A DNA stretch of 64,000 bases from Streptomyces sp. NRRL S-646 (GCF_000720765.1 NZ_JODC01000021.1:1-64000), one strand, 5' to 3'; counted from the first letter of the stretch, positions 47,101 to 53,680 are shown. Notes: generated by a model from the letters alone, not told the origin. Numbers and translations are program-made.

Positions 47101-49521
47101 GCCGGCGATGACGGTGGAGCGGCCGCTGTTCACAGCGGCGATCGATACCCGGCCGTCCAGTTCGGCAAGGAGGGGCTCGACCTCGGTGTGCGGGAGGGCG
47201 ACGACCGCCATGGTTCCGGTGCCGGACAGCTCGGTCAGGGCCTGGCTGCGCAGAGCGACCACGGCCGCGGCGTCGTTGAGGCTGAGCGCCCCGGCGACAC
47301 AGGCCGCGGCGACCTCGCCCTGGCTGTGCCCGATCACCGCGTCCGGGCGTATGCCGCGCGCCCGCCACACGGCGGCCAGGGACACCATCACGGCGAACAG
47401 GACCGGCTGGACGACATCCACGCGCTCCAGCGAGGGGGCAGCGGCTTCGCCCCGCAGGACCGACGTGACCGACCAGGTGGTGAACGGGCGCAAGGCCGCG
47501 TCGCAGCGGTCGAGCTCGTCGGCGAACACCGGGTCGCCATCGAGCAGATCGCGGGCCATGCCCGCCCACTGGGCACCCTGGCCGGGGAAGACGAAGGCCA
47601 ACTTCCCCGGCGGGAGCACCTGTTGGGGCCCCACGGTCCGGTCCGGGTCCGGTTCCGCCGCCGCAAGTGTGTGCAGGTCGGCGAGCAGTTCGTCGCGGCC
47701 GCCCGCCCGGAGGACGGCCCGGTGCTCGAAGTGCGTGCGGTGGTGGGTGAGTGTCGACGCCACGGCGGACAGCGGCAGCTGCGGCTGCCGCGCGAGGGCC
47801 TGCCGGAGGCGTTCCGCCTGTCCGCGAAGGGCCTCGGGGCTGCGGGCGGAGAGCGGGAAGAGAGTCTGGCCCGTCGGCTCGTCGGCGCCGGGCTGGGCCG
47901 AGTCCTGCGGCGCCTCCTCCAGAACCACGTGCGCGTTCGTCCCGCTGATCCCGAACGCACTCACGCCGGCCCGCCGCACCCGCTCCCCGTCCCGAGGCCA
48001 CGCGCAGGGGCCGGCGACCAGGCGCAGGCCGCTGTCCGCCCAGTCGACGTGCCCGGTCGGAGTGGCGGCATGCAGTGTCGCGGGGAGCACGCCATGCTGG
48101 AGCGCCAGCACGGTCTTGATGACGCCGCCGATGCCCGCCGCGGCCTGCGCATGACCGATGTTCGACTTGAGCGAGCCGATGCCGAGGGGCCGGTCCGCGG
48201 GGCGGTCGGGCCCGAAGACGGCGGCCAGCGCCCGGACTTCGATGGGGTCACCCAGGGGCGTGCCGGTGCCGTGGGTCTCGACGTGGTCCAGATCGCCGGG
48301 CTGCAGTCCGGCCGCGTCCAGGGCGGCGCGCAGCACCCGCTCCTGCGCCGGGCCGTTCGGGGCACTCAGCCCTTGGCTGCGCCCGTCCTGGTTGATCGCG
48401 GACCCCTTGATCACGGCGAGGATGCGGTCGCCGTCCCGGCGCGCGTCCGCGAGCCGCTTGAGCAGCACCAGGCCGCAGCCCTCGGCCCACACCACGCCGT
48501 CCGCCCCGGTGGAGAACGGACTGCACCGCCCGGACGGCGACAGCCCGCGCAGCCTGCTGAACTCGACATGAGCGCGCGGCGTCACCAGCAGCGAGGCACC
48601 ACCCGCCAGCGCCAGGTCGCACTCGCCGCCTGCCAGCGCCCGCGCCGCCAGATGCAGGGCGACGAGCGAGGACGAGCAGGCGGTGTCGACGGTGACCGCC
48701 GGTCCCTGCAGGCCGAGGGAGTAGGCGATGCGTCCGGAGGCCACACTGGACGCCGAGCCCGTGCCGACATGACCGTCGAGCTGCCCCAGTGAGGCGGAGG
48801 CGAGGTAGCCGCTGTCGTACAGGCCGACGTAGACGCCGGTCGAGCTGCCGTTCAGCGTGCCCGGCACGATCCCGGCGCGCTCGATGGTCTCCCAGGCGGT
48901 CTGCAGCAGCAGCCGCTGCTGCGGGTCCATGGCCGCGGCCTCGCGCGGGGAGATCCCGAAGAAGGCCGCGTCGAAACGGTCGATGTCGGTCAGATATCCG
49001 CCGCGCAGAGAGTACGCAGTGCCGGTGGCCTCCGGGTCGGGGTCGTACAGCCCCTGGGTGTCCCAACGGCCCGGCGGCACTTCGGTGATGACGTCCTCAC
49101 CCGAGGCCAGCAGCCGCCACAGCGCCTCGGGGTCATCCGCGCCACCCGGGAAACGGCACGCCATGGAGATGATCGCGATGTCGTCGTCCACCCGCGCGAA
49201 CGCCTCGGACCGCACCGGGCCGGCCGCCCCTGTCGCGGCGGACGGGTCGCCGAGCACCGCCTCGGCCAGCGCCGCGACCGTCGGGTGGTCGAAGACCAGC
49301 GAGGGGCTCAGCGTCCGGCCGGTGCGGTCGGACAGCTGCGCCGCCAGCGTCACCAACTGGCGTGACCCCAGGCCGAACTCCGCGATCGGCCGGTGCGGGT
49401 CGACGGTCAGCGGGTCGAGCCCGGCCGCCTCTGCGACCGAGGAGATCAGCCAGGCTCGCACGCTCTGCGGTGCGGTGAGGGACGGCTCGGCGGGCTGCTT
49501 CGCGGACTCGTTCGCAGGCAT
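35194..49521 (-). CDS. Bimodular type I polyketide synthase with C-terminal condensation and FkbH domains
   Basis: 4775 residues; start MPANESAKQP, with GAGGA upstream. Order with key residues: ACP (Ser53); KS1 (113-538, Cys282); AT1 (about 643-940, Ser733 in GHSQGE, YASH at 833, predicting methylmalonyl-CoA); DH1 (His1035, Asp1201); a shrunken ER-like stretch (about 1485-1650) with no nucleotide-binding motif; KR1 (about 1690-1870, Tyr1837); ACP1 (Ser1996); KS2 (Cys2229); AT2 (Ser2674, FASH, unclear specificity); DH2 (His2973, Asp3136); KR2 (Tyr3592, LDD); ACP2 (Ser3752); condensation domain (about 3815-4270, HHAVSDL at 3944); FkbH-like region (about 4295-4775) with VDGDETLWGG (Asp4442) and a GNAT-like tail. 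No thioesterase. A FAAL-loaded fatty acyl chain would be extended twice to a 4-methyl-2,4-dienoyl chain. KR motifs predict B-type. Glyceryl involvement is inferred from FkbH. Confidence 0.9.
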   Translation of the reverse strand: MPANESAKQPAEPSLTAPQSVRAWLISSVAEAAGLDPLTVDPHRPIAEFGLGSRQLVTLAAQLSDRTGRTLSPSLVFDHPTVAALAEAVLGDPSAATGAAGPVRSEAFARVDDDIAIISMACRFPGGADDPEALWRLLASGEDVITEVPPGRWDTQGLYDPDPEATGTAYSLRGGYLTDIDRFDAAFFGISPREAAAMDPQQRLLLQTAWETIERAGIVPGTLNGSSTGVYVGLYDSGYLASASLGQLDGHVGTGSASSVASGRIAYSLGLQGPAVTVDTACSSSLVALHLAARALAGGECDLALAGGASLLVTPRAHVEFSRLRGLSPSGRCSPFSTGADGVVWAEGCGLVLLKRLADARRDGDRILAVIKGSAINQDGRSQGLSAPNGPAQERVLRAALDAAGLQPGDLDHVETHGTGTPLGDPIEVRALAAVFGPDRPADRPLGIGSLKSNIGHAQAAAGIGGVIKTVLALQHGVLPATLHAATPTGHVDWADSGLRLVAGPCAWPRDGERVRRAGVSAFGISGTNAHVVLEEAPQDSAQPGADEPTGQTLFPLSARSPEALRGQAERLRQALARQPQLPLSAVASTLTHHRTHFEHRAVLRAGGRDELLADLHTLAAAEPDPDRTVGPQQVLPPGKLAFVFPGQGAQWAGMARDLLDGDPVFADELDRCDAALRPFTTWSVTSVLRGEAAAPSLERVDVVQPVLFAVMVSLAAVWRARGIRPDAVIGHSQGEVAAACVAGALSLNDAAAVVALRSQALTELSGTGTMAVVALPHTEVEPLLAELDGRVSIAAVNSGRSTVIAGDVEPLETLLADLDRRQVFARRLDVDYASHSAHVDPVRATILDELDGVITYPTSVAWYSTVTGEPVTDELEADYWYTNLREPVRFGPTVQRMVADGYRCFVELSPHPSLLTAVTTVGEDHGHDLVAVGSLRRDEPGPACLDRATAELHVHGRPIDWRRLVPDTAAADLPTYAWDAQRHWTEPETAAAGPALFDRAAHPVLGIQLQSADASRWTFRNEWSPATAAWLPDHAVFGQTVVSGTTLMELCRAALAVARPDAPDDLADLLLLAPLTLPASGTVEVSVEVDASAPVPEITVHSRPRGREAAEWTLHATASAAEPGPEPGTPAPVWPQTAEEVWGEDTYDRLAALGLGYGPAFRGVRSVVATGGDEVLARLALPPVTGDADEAYPVHPALLDAALQAAAAFDASAGRALLPVAVGRCVLPPGGASELTAMVRRTGGSGTDLLLDVTLWDADGIPAGRLEGVRLRAADPADLRAGSEHARHLYEVAWTALPEAPAAGERAAAWTVIGDRSDPDVAAIAHGLKAAGVELRESGADIVVRVWPRGAADAEPAAVAGELAAQALTEVQEHIALATDGAPARTLWVTRGAVATGDGDTVPGLAQSVLWGLARSTRSEHPDLGLTLLDLDGGIDGGHAATAISAAVTHGDEGELALRKGELLAPRLVRARPADVLRTPAGDCYQLTGLPADATLRPVARQALGPAQVRIEVHAVGLHPTHTPCAGVLTEVGPEVEGLACGSRVVVLTDATPGSELVADARLVAVVPDDLPFTAAAAVSLVPAAAGCGPGARVDVLADATPGSELVADAPLVAVVSDDLPFTAAAAVSPAHSADGERLAEALRAAVHAPVRPQVFPVTAAREAVRRNASGRPVVLDLVGRPALVPTDGTVLITGGLGAVGRQIARLLAEQGVPRLLLTSRQGAAGPRAAEVVAELSALGADVEVAACDVADATALAGVLAGVGDVLPLRGVVHSAGVLADGVLAELTPERLAQVLRPKVDGAAHLHRLTAGLPLELFLLISSAAGVVGNAGQANYAAANVFLDQLAHHRRALGLPAASISFGAWAGEGLAAEHADLERMARLGHRALTPEQGRAFVELALRRGTPHLLAWHLDLPRLRDNAASTGALWTSLLSSPRPDRHTGRGLADRLARLTDTERATRVLELVCEEAAHALGLPSSRSVRPDQPLRELGMDSVTAVDLRNRLGTRIGVRLPATLLFDHPTPARLADHLLATALATDGGKRRHTAQQARTAALAADEPVAVIATACRLPGAVGSPPDLWRLVAEGRDAVGPFPAGRWDVESLYDPDPEAPGKSYAREGGFLDDIDSFDAAFFGITPNEAAAMDPQQRLLLETAWESVERAGIVPAELAGSTTGVYVGMFAGDYLAGARLDQLDGYVGTGSALSVASGRLAYTLGLNGPALTVDTACSSSLVAVHLAAQALRAGECDLALAGGVTLMVTPQTFVEFSRLRGLSPTGRCRSFSDAADGAVWAEGAGMVVLKRLSDARRDGDEVLAVLRGTAVNQDGRSQGLSAPNGPAQEQVIRRALELSGLAPADIDYVEAHGTGTTLGDPIEANALAEVFGASRPAGRPLYLGSLKSNIGHAQAASGVAGLIKVIQSLRHGMLPRTLHADTPSRHVDWADSGLHVLREAVAWPAGERLRRAGVSAFGISGTNAHVIVEEAPPGDTPAEQGEPTLLKGLFVLSARTEDAVRGQAARLVEHLTGDMTLPDVAHTLALHRSHFERRTALVAGDRDELLAELNELAGGRRPVAAPREEPSGKVAFVFAGHGGQWPGMGVQLAADSDAFREELARVDEEVRRHAGWSVLDVLRAPEELAPLGRTEYLQPTLFAVNAALAAAWRALGVAPDAVVGHSLGEIAAAYSAGALTLEDAVAVVCGRARAAVPLVGKGGMLALELPRTRAEALLEPYAGRLFVAAVNSGQSTAVSGDADALSDLLGQCQEQQIAARRVSTPFASHTPLMAALRDDLFDRIRTVRGTPTGTPLYSTVTAEPEPGDRLDAGYWYRNLSEPVRFGDTIRRMLQDGYRYFVELSPHPSLGSAIESVAAEAGIDAVSIASLRREEGALDDLLRRVGELFTAGHTPDWQALFPAGRRVDLPTYAFTHERHWRTPATPTGGLSPLLGTHIEASDEADRHIFQTEIDLRDNRFAHLADHRVTGEVWLPAAAFLDMAIEAASAVQGGGEVALADVSFDQPLRLDAQRPVRLQLVLRPAEDNLRHFTIASAAASARWDRHVTGRVTPVSGDRAPDERESPAALREQCGQEADLSAVYAQLAALGIEYGPAFRGLEQARSGDSTAWGRLAPRPATGHLLHPAVLDAAFHTAALPHDTPAGRAFVPAGAGRLHFTGRRTTPVWTTCRLRSVDGDRATVDLRLYDEHEQLLLAVEEFELAALSPLDGALFETRWQPHPPAKQAPTQGSWLILADESGVAAELADRLDAASVPHVIVRRGEAFGVQGPGRYVLDPADPQHLTRLFEDAFADAAPERIVQLSALDAPPIGDSRTEQVAARLCCLSTLHLVRMLTDRAQGPAPRLFTVVRGSQAAGDSTQVTRPEQALAWGFGLALAQEHPELRTTLIDLPPTDGVDSLWTQLRYADDERLVALRAADRMVPRLVRTRPDDGARDAFTPDGVHLITGGLGGLGRVVAERLARRGTRQLALLGRSAPSPEAAAWIKGLEERGVTVHVARADVADRDSLTAALDAVRREAGPVTTVVHTAGVLDDATVANLSDERVLNVLGPKVLGTTLLTELVPEAENLILFASAAGLFGSAGQSPYSAANAFLDAWAHHLCLAGRRALSLDWGAWTGVGMVAAEAGRAAETSRSGLVAFTPAEGGELFDRVLATERRQLAPLALDWELLALDTDAARTRPLLADLATVPTGPQGSDDLVKQVFTATTHEQRTERLEAYVRARVGQVSGGAVDASATTALKELGLDSLMLVRLRNAFARELGAELPSSAVFSATDIRGLAQALATALPERSTAATRTEAATEVPDSEQRPATRDVVRLLRSARPDMPAAAHAVGLAVRLTRATTPATLTGILTRLAARHAALRTAIVTGSEAGRQLQVQREPEQPLLRWTAVPAADELDAADRLRRLLEPPFDLAQPPLWRFELLDGGERGQILLYGAHHAVSDLQSLLLVAAEIDTELSGTSLPATVTNRDLHLLIEAQQPGENPGTGAAEWREAFHGSERLDLTLTHPRPAARSYRAGSVSVAIPDGLMARVSAAASNLAVTPAAFCLGTLTVLLARRRERERFVLAVPVDTRIHADAFDAVGFFGVPVPFPAEARAQEPIEDVLRRTDSRLEKILTKGAMFSDVLPVLAKQGLYRPDAPLVEVYFNYVRAAGSLTGLDVLPVGTGYSDLDLMITVTPEAGRIRLDHNLDILDTATATGLGEDLVRLLAQTVEDASPTVRATPAAERPDPGEEVAAAAAPRPALALAATFALGNLPLMCEAALDDGAPDGTATAVAQAPYHHVLAGLRDPSGVFADPATAVGVVLLRAADLERFGPVDDALLAELRTAYPAALRALAERTRKPLVVGFLPAAHTPDRLRRWEHELAAELAELPATAVFGPDDWTSRHPVEERFDERTERLAHLPFTAHFQAAVALRLAEVLQAVRRPAPKVIAVDGDETLWGGVAGEIGAGAVDLTGARALLARRLLEWRAAGALLVLVSNNDADTVRAVLDRPDSLLKPEHFSVLSAAWGPKPDRLAEAARTLNLGLDSFLFLDDNPAEIAKVRSALPQVLSVTCPPTAGLEAFLGRLWPLVPPAATSEDALRSRFYEQERERDTVREQAGFEEFLAGLQLEVDIRPLTAGDVPRAEQLVRRTNQFTLHPRSDDGLDVARWREHGEVWTAAARDRFGDYGQIALLALRADGDRLDVPAWLMSCRALGRGVEERLLQWLADRAEELGCTKVRLTAQRTERNAPARRLLAGLGGGEQDDERLECVVTPEHLRAFRSWQQ
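44633..44891. repeat. In-frame 147-bp (49-codon) tandem duplication in the dead ER region
   Basis: Two copies with a 147-base period (for example GAGCTCGGAGCCGGGCGTGG at 44701 and 44848) encode ATPGSELVADA then LVAVV and DDLPFTAAAAVS twice. Only part of the period is closely conserved, so the copies have diverged. Confidence 0.8.
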
Positions 49522-49671
49522 CGGGGCAGGTGTCCTCGTGAACTCGGGCTCGGGGTGTTTTTCCGTGCGAGCGATACGGCCGGCGTGGAGGCATGACGAC
49601 GCCGTGGGCGGCCGAACGGGCGGGCGGGTACGGGTGTTGTGCCGCTGGGCGGCGCGGGAAGGCGGGTGGTG

Positions 49672-51402
49672 TCAGCGCGCGGCGGGTGCGGTGACCGGGG
49701 AGAGGGAGCCGGCCAGGTGGGCCGTCCGGGTCGCGTGGCGCTGGATCTTCCCGCTGGAGGTCTTGGGGATCGTGCCGGGGTGCACCAGGACGACCTCGCG
49801 TACGGACAGGCCGTGGGCCTCGCCGAGCGCGCTGCGGATCAGGTCGGTGATCTTCTCCGAGTCGCCCGCGGCGTCCGGGGCCACCTCGGCGACGAGGACG
49901 ATCTGCTCCCCTTCGCCTTCTGCGTCGGCGGGGACGGAGAAGGCGGCGGTGCAGCCGGGGCGCAGGGCCGGGTGGCACATTTCGGCGGACAGCTCCAGGT
50001 CCTGCGGGTAGTGGTTGCGTCCGTCGATGACGATCAGGTCCTTGAGGCGGCCGGTGACGAAGAGTTCGCCGTCGTGCAGGAATCCGAGGTCGCCGGTGCG
50101 CAGGAAGCGGCCTTCGCGGCCGGTCAGGGTGGCGCGGAAGGTCTCGCGGGTGGCCAGGGCGTTGCGCCAGTAGCCCTTGGCGACGCTGGCTCCGCTCACC
50201 CAGATCTCCCCGACCTGGCCCTCGGGCAGTTCCGTGCCCTCTTCCGGGTCCGCGATCGTCACCGTGAGGCCGGCACCGGGACGGCCACAGCCGACCGCGG
50301 CCGCGTCCGCCTCGCCGGTGTGCGGCCCGAGCTCCTGGGCGGCGAGAAGAGTGGGCGGGGCGCCCACGGAGGCGCCGGTGACCATCACGGTCGCCTCGGC
50401 GAGGCCGTAGCAGGGGTAGAAGGCCTCACGGCGGAAGCCTGCAGCGGCGAAGGTATCGGTGAAGCGACGCAGGGTGGCGGCGCGTATCGGTTCGGCGCCG
50501 TTGAAGGCGACCTTCCACGAACTCAGGTCGAGGCCGTCGACGAATTCGTCGGTGGCGTGCTTCAGGCTCAGTTCGTAGGCGAAGTTGGGGCCGCCGCTGG
50601 TGTGCGGGCGGTAGTGGCTGATGGCCTTCAGCCAGCGGTCGGGCTGCTGCAGGAAGTGCAGCGGGGAGAAGAGGGTGGTGGTGAGGCCGAGGTAGACGGT
50701 GTTCAGGACCGGTCCGATGAGTCCCATGTCGTGGTACACGGGCAGCCAGCTGACGATCAGTTCGCGGCCGTACTCATCGATGACCTCCGGGGTGTGCCTC
50801 ATCCGTTCGGTGATGATCCGCTCGTTGTCGAGGAGGTTGCCGTGGGTGACGGCCACGCCCTTGGGGGCGGAGGTGGAGCCGGAGGTGTACTGGAGGAAGG
50901 CGACCGAGTCGGGGGTGAGGTCAGGGGCACGCCAGGCGTCGGCGGCCTCGTCGGGGATGTCCTCGGTGGCGAGGCAGGTGATGTCGGTCAGCTCGGGCAG
51001 GTGCTCCGCCATGCCGGCCAGGGCAGTGACGACTTCCCGGCCGCCGAGGATCACCTTGGCGTCCGCGTCGGCCAGCAGACGCCTCATTCGGGTCAGGGCG
51101 CGATGGTTGTGCGCCCGGCCCTGCGGGGGCACGCCGGGCACGGCGACGACACCGGCCGCGAGGCAGCCCAGGTAGTCGCTGATGAACTCCAGGCCGGGCG
51201 GGTGCAGCAGCATGGCGCGGGAACCGGTCAGCCCGCGCTCCTGCAGCCAGGCGGCGACGGCCCGGGAACGGTGGGCGAGCCGCGCGTAGGTGATCTCCTG
51301 GATCTCTCCGTCGCAGTCGCCGGAGACGAGGTAGCGGTATGCGGTCCGGTCGGGCTGTTGGGTGGCGTGCTCGGTCAGTAAGTCGACCAGGGAACGAGCC
51401 AT
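49672..51402 (-). CDS. Fatty acyl-AMP ligase (FAAL)
   Basis: 576 residues from ATG 51402. AMP-binding motifs: LQYTSGSTSAPKGVAVTHGN, SWLPVYHDMGLIGPVLNTVY, CYGLAEATVMVTG, LRTGDLGFLHDGE and LIVIDGRNHYPQDLELSAEM. The last two and the short loop after YHDMGL are characteristic of FAALs rather than CoA ligases. It activates a fatty acid with ATP and hands it to a carrier protein, here most simply ACP (Ser53) at the start of the downstream synthase, 150 bases away. Codon 8 is TTA (51379-51381), so translation should depend on the bldA tRNA. A palindrome lies 172 bases upstream. Confidence 0.92.
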   Translation of the reverse strand: MARSLVDLLTEHATQQPDRTAYRYLVSGDCDGEIQEITYARLAHRSRAVAAWLQERGLTGSRAMLLHPPGLEFISDYLGCLAAGVVAVPGVPPQGRAHNHRALTRMRRLLADADAKVILGGREVVTALAGMAEHLPELTDITCLATEDIPDEAADAWRAPDLTPDSVAFLQYTSGSTSAPKGVAVTHGNLLDNERIITERMRHTPEVIDEYGRELIVSWLPVYHDMGLIGPVLNTVYLGLTTTLFSPLHFLQQPDRWLKAISHYRPHTSGGPNFAYELSLKHATDEFVDGLDLSSWKVAFNGAEPIRAATLRRFTDTFAAAGFRREAFYPCYGLAEATVMVTGASVGAPPTLLAAQELGPHTGEADAAAVGCGRPGAGLTVTIADPEEGTELPEGQVGEIWVSGASVAKGYWRNALATRETFRATLTGREGRFLRTGDLGFLHDGELFVTGRLKDLIVIDGRNHYPQDLELSAEMCHPALRPGCTAAFSVPADAEGEGEQIVLVAEVAPDAAGDSEKITDLIRSALGEAHGLSVREVVLVHPGTIPKTSSGKIQRHATRTAHLAGSLSPVTAPAAR

Positions 51403-51718
51403 GGGAAGAGTCTCACCTGTCTGAATCGGCGGGTGGGGAACTGGAGTTCGATGGCCGCGCGACACGTATGCGCAGCAGCCGCGAGCGGCCCGGCTCCCTT
51501 GCCGGACTGCGCGACTCGACCAGCCGTCCGGGGAGTGGCGACACGCCGGCTCCCCGCACCCCGTACAGCTTGCTACCGGCGAGTAGCACTGTAGCAAGTC
51601 TGTTCGGCCCGTCGACCCGAACTCTGTAAACGCTGGGTATCAAACGGGAGTTGGGCATGCGGAAGGCCCGGTCGCCCGTGGCATGCACGGTGCCGGGCCC
51701 GGGGACGGGACGCCGGTG
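51403..51718. promoter_or_regulatory. Promoter region of the FAAL-PKS operon
   Basis: This non-coding stretch between the 78-residue gene and the FAAL gene holds the GCTAC-CGGCGA-GTAGC dyad at 51572-51587. GAAGAG lies directly before the FAAL start. No confident -10/-35 pair was seen. Confidence 0.55.
51572..51587. promoter_or_regulatory. Palindrome ahead of the FAAL gene
   Basis: GCTACCGGCGAGTAGC, perfect 5-bp arms. Its core TACCGGCGAGTA recurs with one change (TACTGGCGAGTA) ahead of the hydrolase gene at the far end of the cluster. Possible TetR-family site. Confidence 0.55.
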
Positions 51719-51955
51719 TCAGCCGCCGTTCAGGCGTCCGCGCAGCAGTCCCTTGCCGATTTCCGCACCCTTGCGGCTGTCCGCCTGGGCCTTGCGGAAC
51801 AGGTCGGCCAACTCGGTGTCCTTCTCGCGCTCCGCGTCCTGGATGTAGGTCTCCAGGCGCAGGGCGTTGCTCAGGCACGCCTCCACGTACCAGATGAGGT
51901 TGTAGTCCTTGTCCGGTGTACCGGTCACGCCGCCGGTCTCCGTGCTGCTGGTCAT
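51719..51955 (-). CDS. Small helical protein, 78 residues, unknown
   Basis: A strong GGAGGAGG precedes ATG 51955. DYNLIWYVEACLSNALRLET, then YIQDAEREKDTELADLFRKA and ADSRKGAEIGKGLL, form an amphipathic, charged, helix-rich protein with no signal peptide. The shape recalls ferritin-like or chaperone-like helical bundles, but no family can be named. It lies 316 bases upstream of the FAAL start on the same strand and may be in the same regulon. Confidence 0.7.
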   Translation of the reverse strand: MTSSTETGGVTGTPDKDYNLIWYVEACLSNALRLETYIQDAEREKDTELADLFRKAQADSRKGAEIGKGLLRGRLNGG

Positions 51956-52017
51956 GCGGGCCTCCTCCAGCGGTAGTCCTTCCGGGGCCGTCCGAGTACC
52001 CGTCCCGCACCGGGCAA

Positions 52018-52131
52018 TCAGCCGACGTCCCAGAGGAAACGGCGCCTGTGGATGCCGAAGCACGGGTTGATGAAGTCCAGCAGTTCGCACGGGCCCGACG
52101 CGACCACCTCGCCGATACCGGGCAGGACCAT
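52018..52131 (-). CDS. Possible small peptide gene or 3' end of a frameshifted gene
   Basis: 37 codons from ATG 52131 have strong third-position GC (VLPGIGEVVASGPCELLDF, then INPCFGIHRRRFLWDV) and stop 62 bases before the 78-residue gene. Upstream the coding bias moves to another frame (DASCDVTLASCGAEFNGPEQ) at about 52130-52140. The whole may therefore be one broken gene of about 70 codons. There is no ribosome site at ATG 52131. The two Cys-containing turns are notable. Confidence 0.35.
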   Translation of the reverse strand: MVLPGIGEVVASGPCELLDFINPCFGIHRRRFLWDVG

Positions 52132-52319
52132 GGACGAGTTCGCGTTCCAGCTGTTCCGGGCCGTTGAATTCCGCGCCACAGCTGGCCAGCGTGACGTCGC
52201 AGGAAGCGTCGACATGTCTGACGCGGGCACCGTCCACGTCATGGCAGGGCGCGGCAGGAATGGCGAAGAATCGCTCAACCGTACGAGAGTGATCGGTGAC
52301 GGTGTGTACTGTGCTGCGC

Positions 52320-53561
52320 GTGACCGTCACCGACCGCATCGACCGCTTTGTCATCGACCCGTTCGGCGCCGACATCCCCGGAGAGAGTGCCCGGCTGCGA
52401 GCCCTCGGCCCGGTCGTTCCCGTCGAGCTGCCGGGCGGCATCCCCGCCTGGGCGCCGACCGGCTACGACACGCTCAAGGACCTGATCCTCGACCCGCAGG
52501 TCAGCCGGGACCCCCGGCTGCACTGGAAACTGTGGCCCGAGATCGGTGAACACCCCTCCTGGGGCTGGATATTGGGCTGGGTGGGCGTGGTCAACATGCT
52601 CTCCACGTACGGCGGGGATCACGCACGGCTGCGCAAGCTGGTGGCGCCGAGTTTCACGCACCGCCGTACCGAGACGATGCGGGCGCGGGTGGAGGCGGTC
52701 ACCGAGGAGCTGCTGGACGTGCTGGCGGCGGCCGGGGCCGACGGACGGGTGGTCGACGTCAAGGCCGCGCTCGCACAGCCCCTGCCCATGCGGATCATCT
52801 GCGAACTGTTCGGCGTGCCGGACGAGTTGGTGGACGACACGCGCCGGCTGATCGCGGCCATCATGGACACCTCCGACCCGAGCCCGGAGCACGCCGCTTT
52901 CGTGCAGCAGCAGATCGGGACGGTGCTGCCGGCTCTGATCGCCCACCGCAGCGAGCACCCCGGGGACGATCTGACCACCGAGCTGATCCGGGTGCGGGAC
53001 GAGGACGGCGACCGGCTCAGTGACGAGGAGCTGCTGTACACGCTGCTGCTGGTGATCGGCGCCGGGTTCGAGACCACCGTCAACCTCATCGGCAACGCGG
53101 TCGTCGCCCTGCTCCGGCACCCCGACCAGCTGGCCGCCGTACGGGCCGGGAAGATCGGCTGGGAGGCTGTCGTCGACGAGACGCTGCGGGTGCACCCGTC
53201 GATCGCCTCGCTGCCGCTGCGGTTCGCCGTCACCGACATCGTGGTCGGCGACATCACGATCCCGGCGGGCGACGCCATCATCACGACGTACGCCGCCGCG
53301 GGGCTGGATCCCGCGCACTACGGGGCCGACGCGGACGCCTTCGACGCCGCGCGCGGGGTCGACGACCATCTGTCGTTCGGGATCGGTGTGCACCGGTGCA
53401 TCGGTGCTCCACTCGCCCGGGTGGAGGCACTCACAGCGCTGCCGGCTCTGTTCGAGCGCTTCCCCGAGGTGCGACTGGCCGTCCGCGAGGACGAGTTGCG
53501 GCAGGTGCCGTCGTTCATCGCGTTCGGCTGGCAGGAGGTGCCGGTGCGGCTGCGCGCGTAG
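52320..53561 (+). CDS. Cytochrome P450
   Basis: 413 residues from GTG 52320; GTG 52296 is an alternative and neither has a clear ribosome site. LLVIGAGFETTVNLIGN is the I-helix oxygen-activation motif, DETLRVHPS holds the ExxR, and LSFGIGVHRCIGAPLAR is the haem loop with the cysteine. It resembles the soluble CYP107-type enzymes that tailor secondary metabolites. It is divergent from the small genes beside the FAAL-PKS operon, so oxidation of the lipid product is possible but unproven. No ferredoxin gene is adjacent. Confidence 0.88.
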   Translation: MTVTDRIDRFVIDPFGADIPGESARLRALGPVVPVELPGGIPAWAPTGYDTLKDLILDPQVSRDPRLHWKLWPEIGEHPSWGWILGWVGVVNMLSTYGGDHARLRKLVAPSFTHRRTETMRARVEAVTEELLDVLAAAGADGRVVDVKAALAQPLPMRIICELFGVPDELVDDTRRLIAAIMDTSDPSPEHAAFVQQQIGTVLPALIAHRSEHPGDDLTTELIRVRDEDGDRLSDEELLYTLLLVIGAGFETTVNLIGNAVVALLRHPDQLAAVRAGKIGWEAVVDETLRVHPSIASLPLRFAVTDIVVGDITIPAGDAIITTYAAAGLDPAHYGADADAFDAARGVDDHLSFGIGVHRCIGAPLARVEALTALPALFERFPEVRLAVREDELRQVPSFIAFGWQEVPVRLRA

Positions 53562-53569
53562 AACCGCAA

Positions 53570-53606
53570 GGGGGCCCGACCGGTCCCCCGTGCCGGTCGT
53601 GCCCCC
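53570..53606. terminator. Terminator between P450 and PucR-like genes
   Basis: A 14-bp stem (53570-53583 with 53593-53606, one mismatch) lies between convergent genes. Confidence 0.75.
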
Positions 53607-53680
53607 GCGGTCCGTCGAACTTACGCGTCCGGTGGATCCGTTGTGAACCGTGTCAGTGCCCGTTGCCGTGTCCGCACGGC

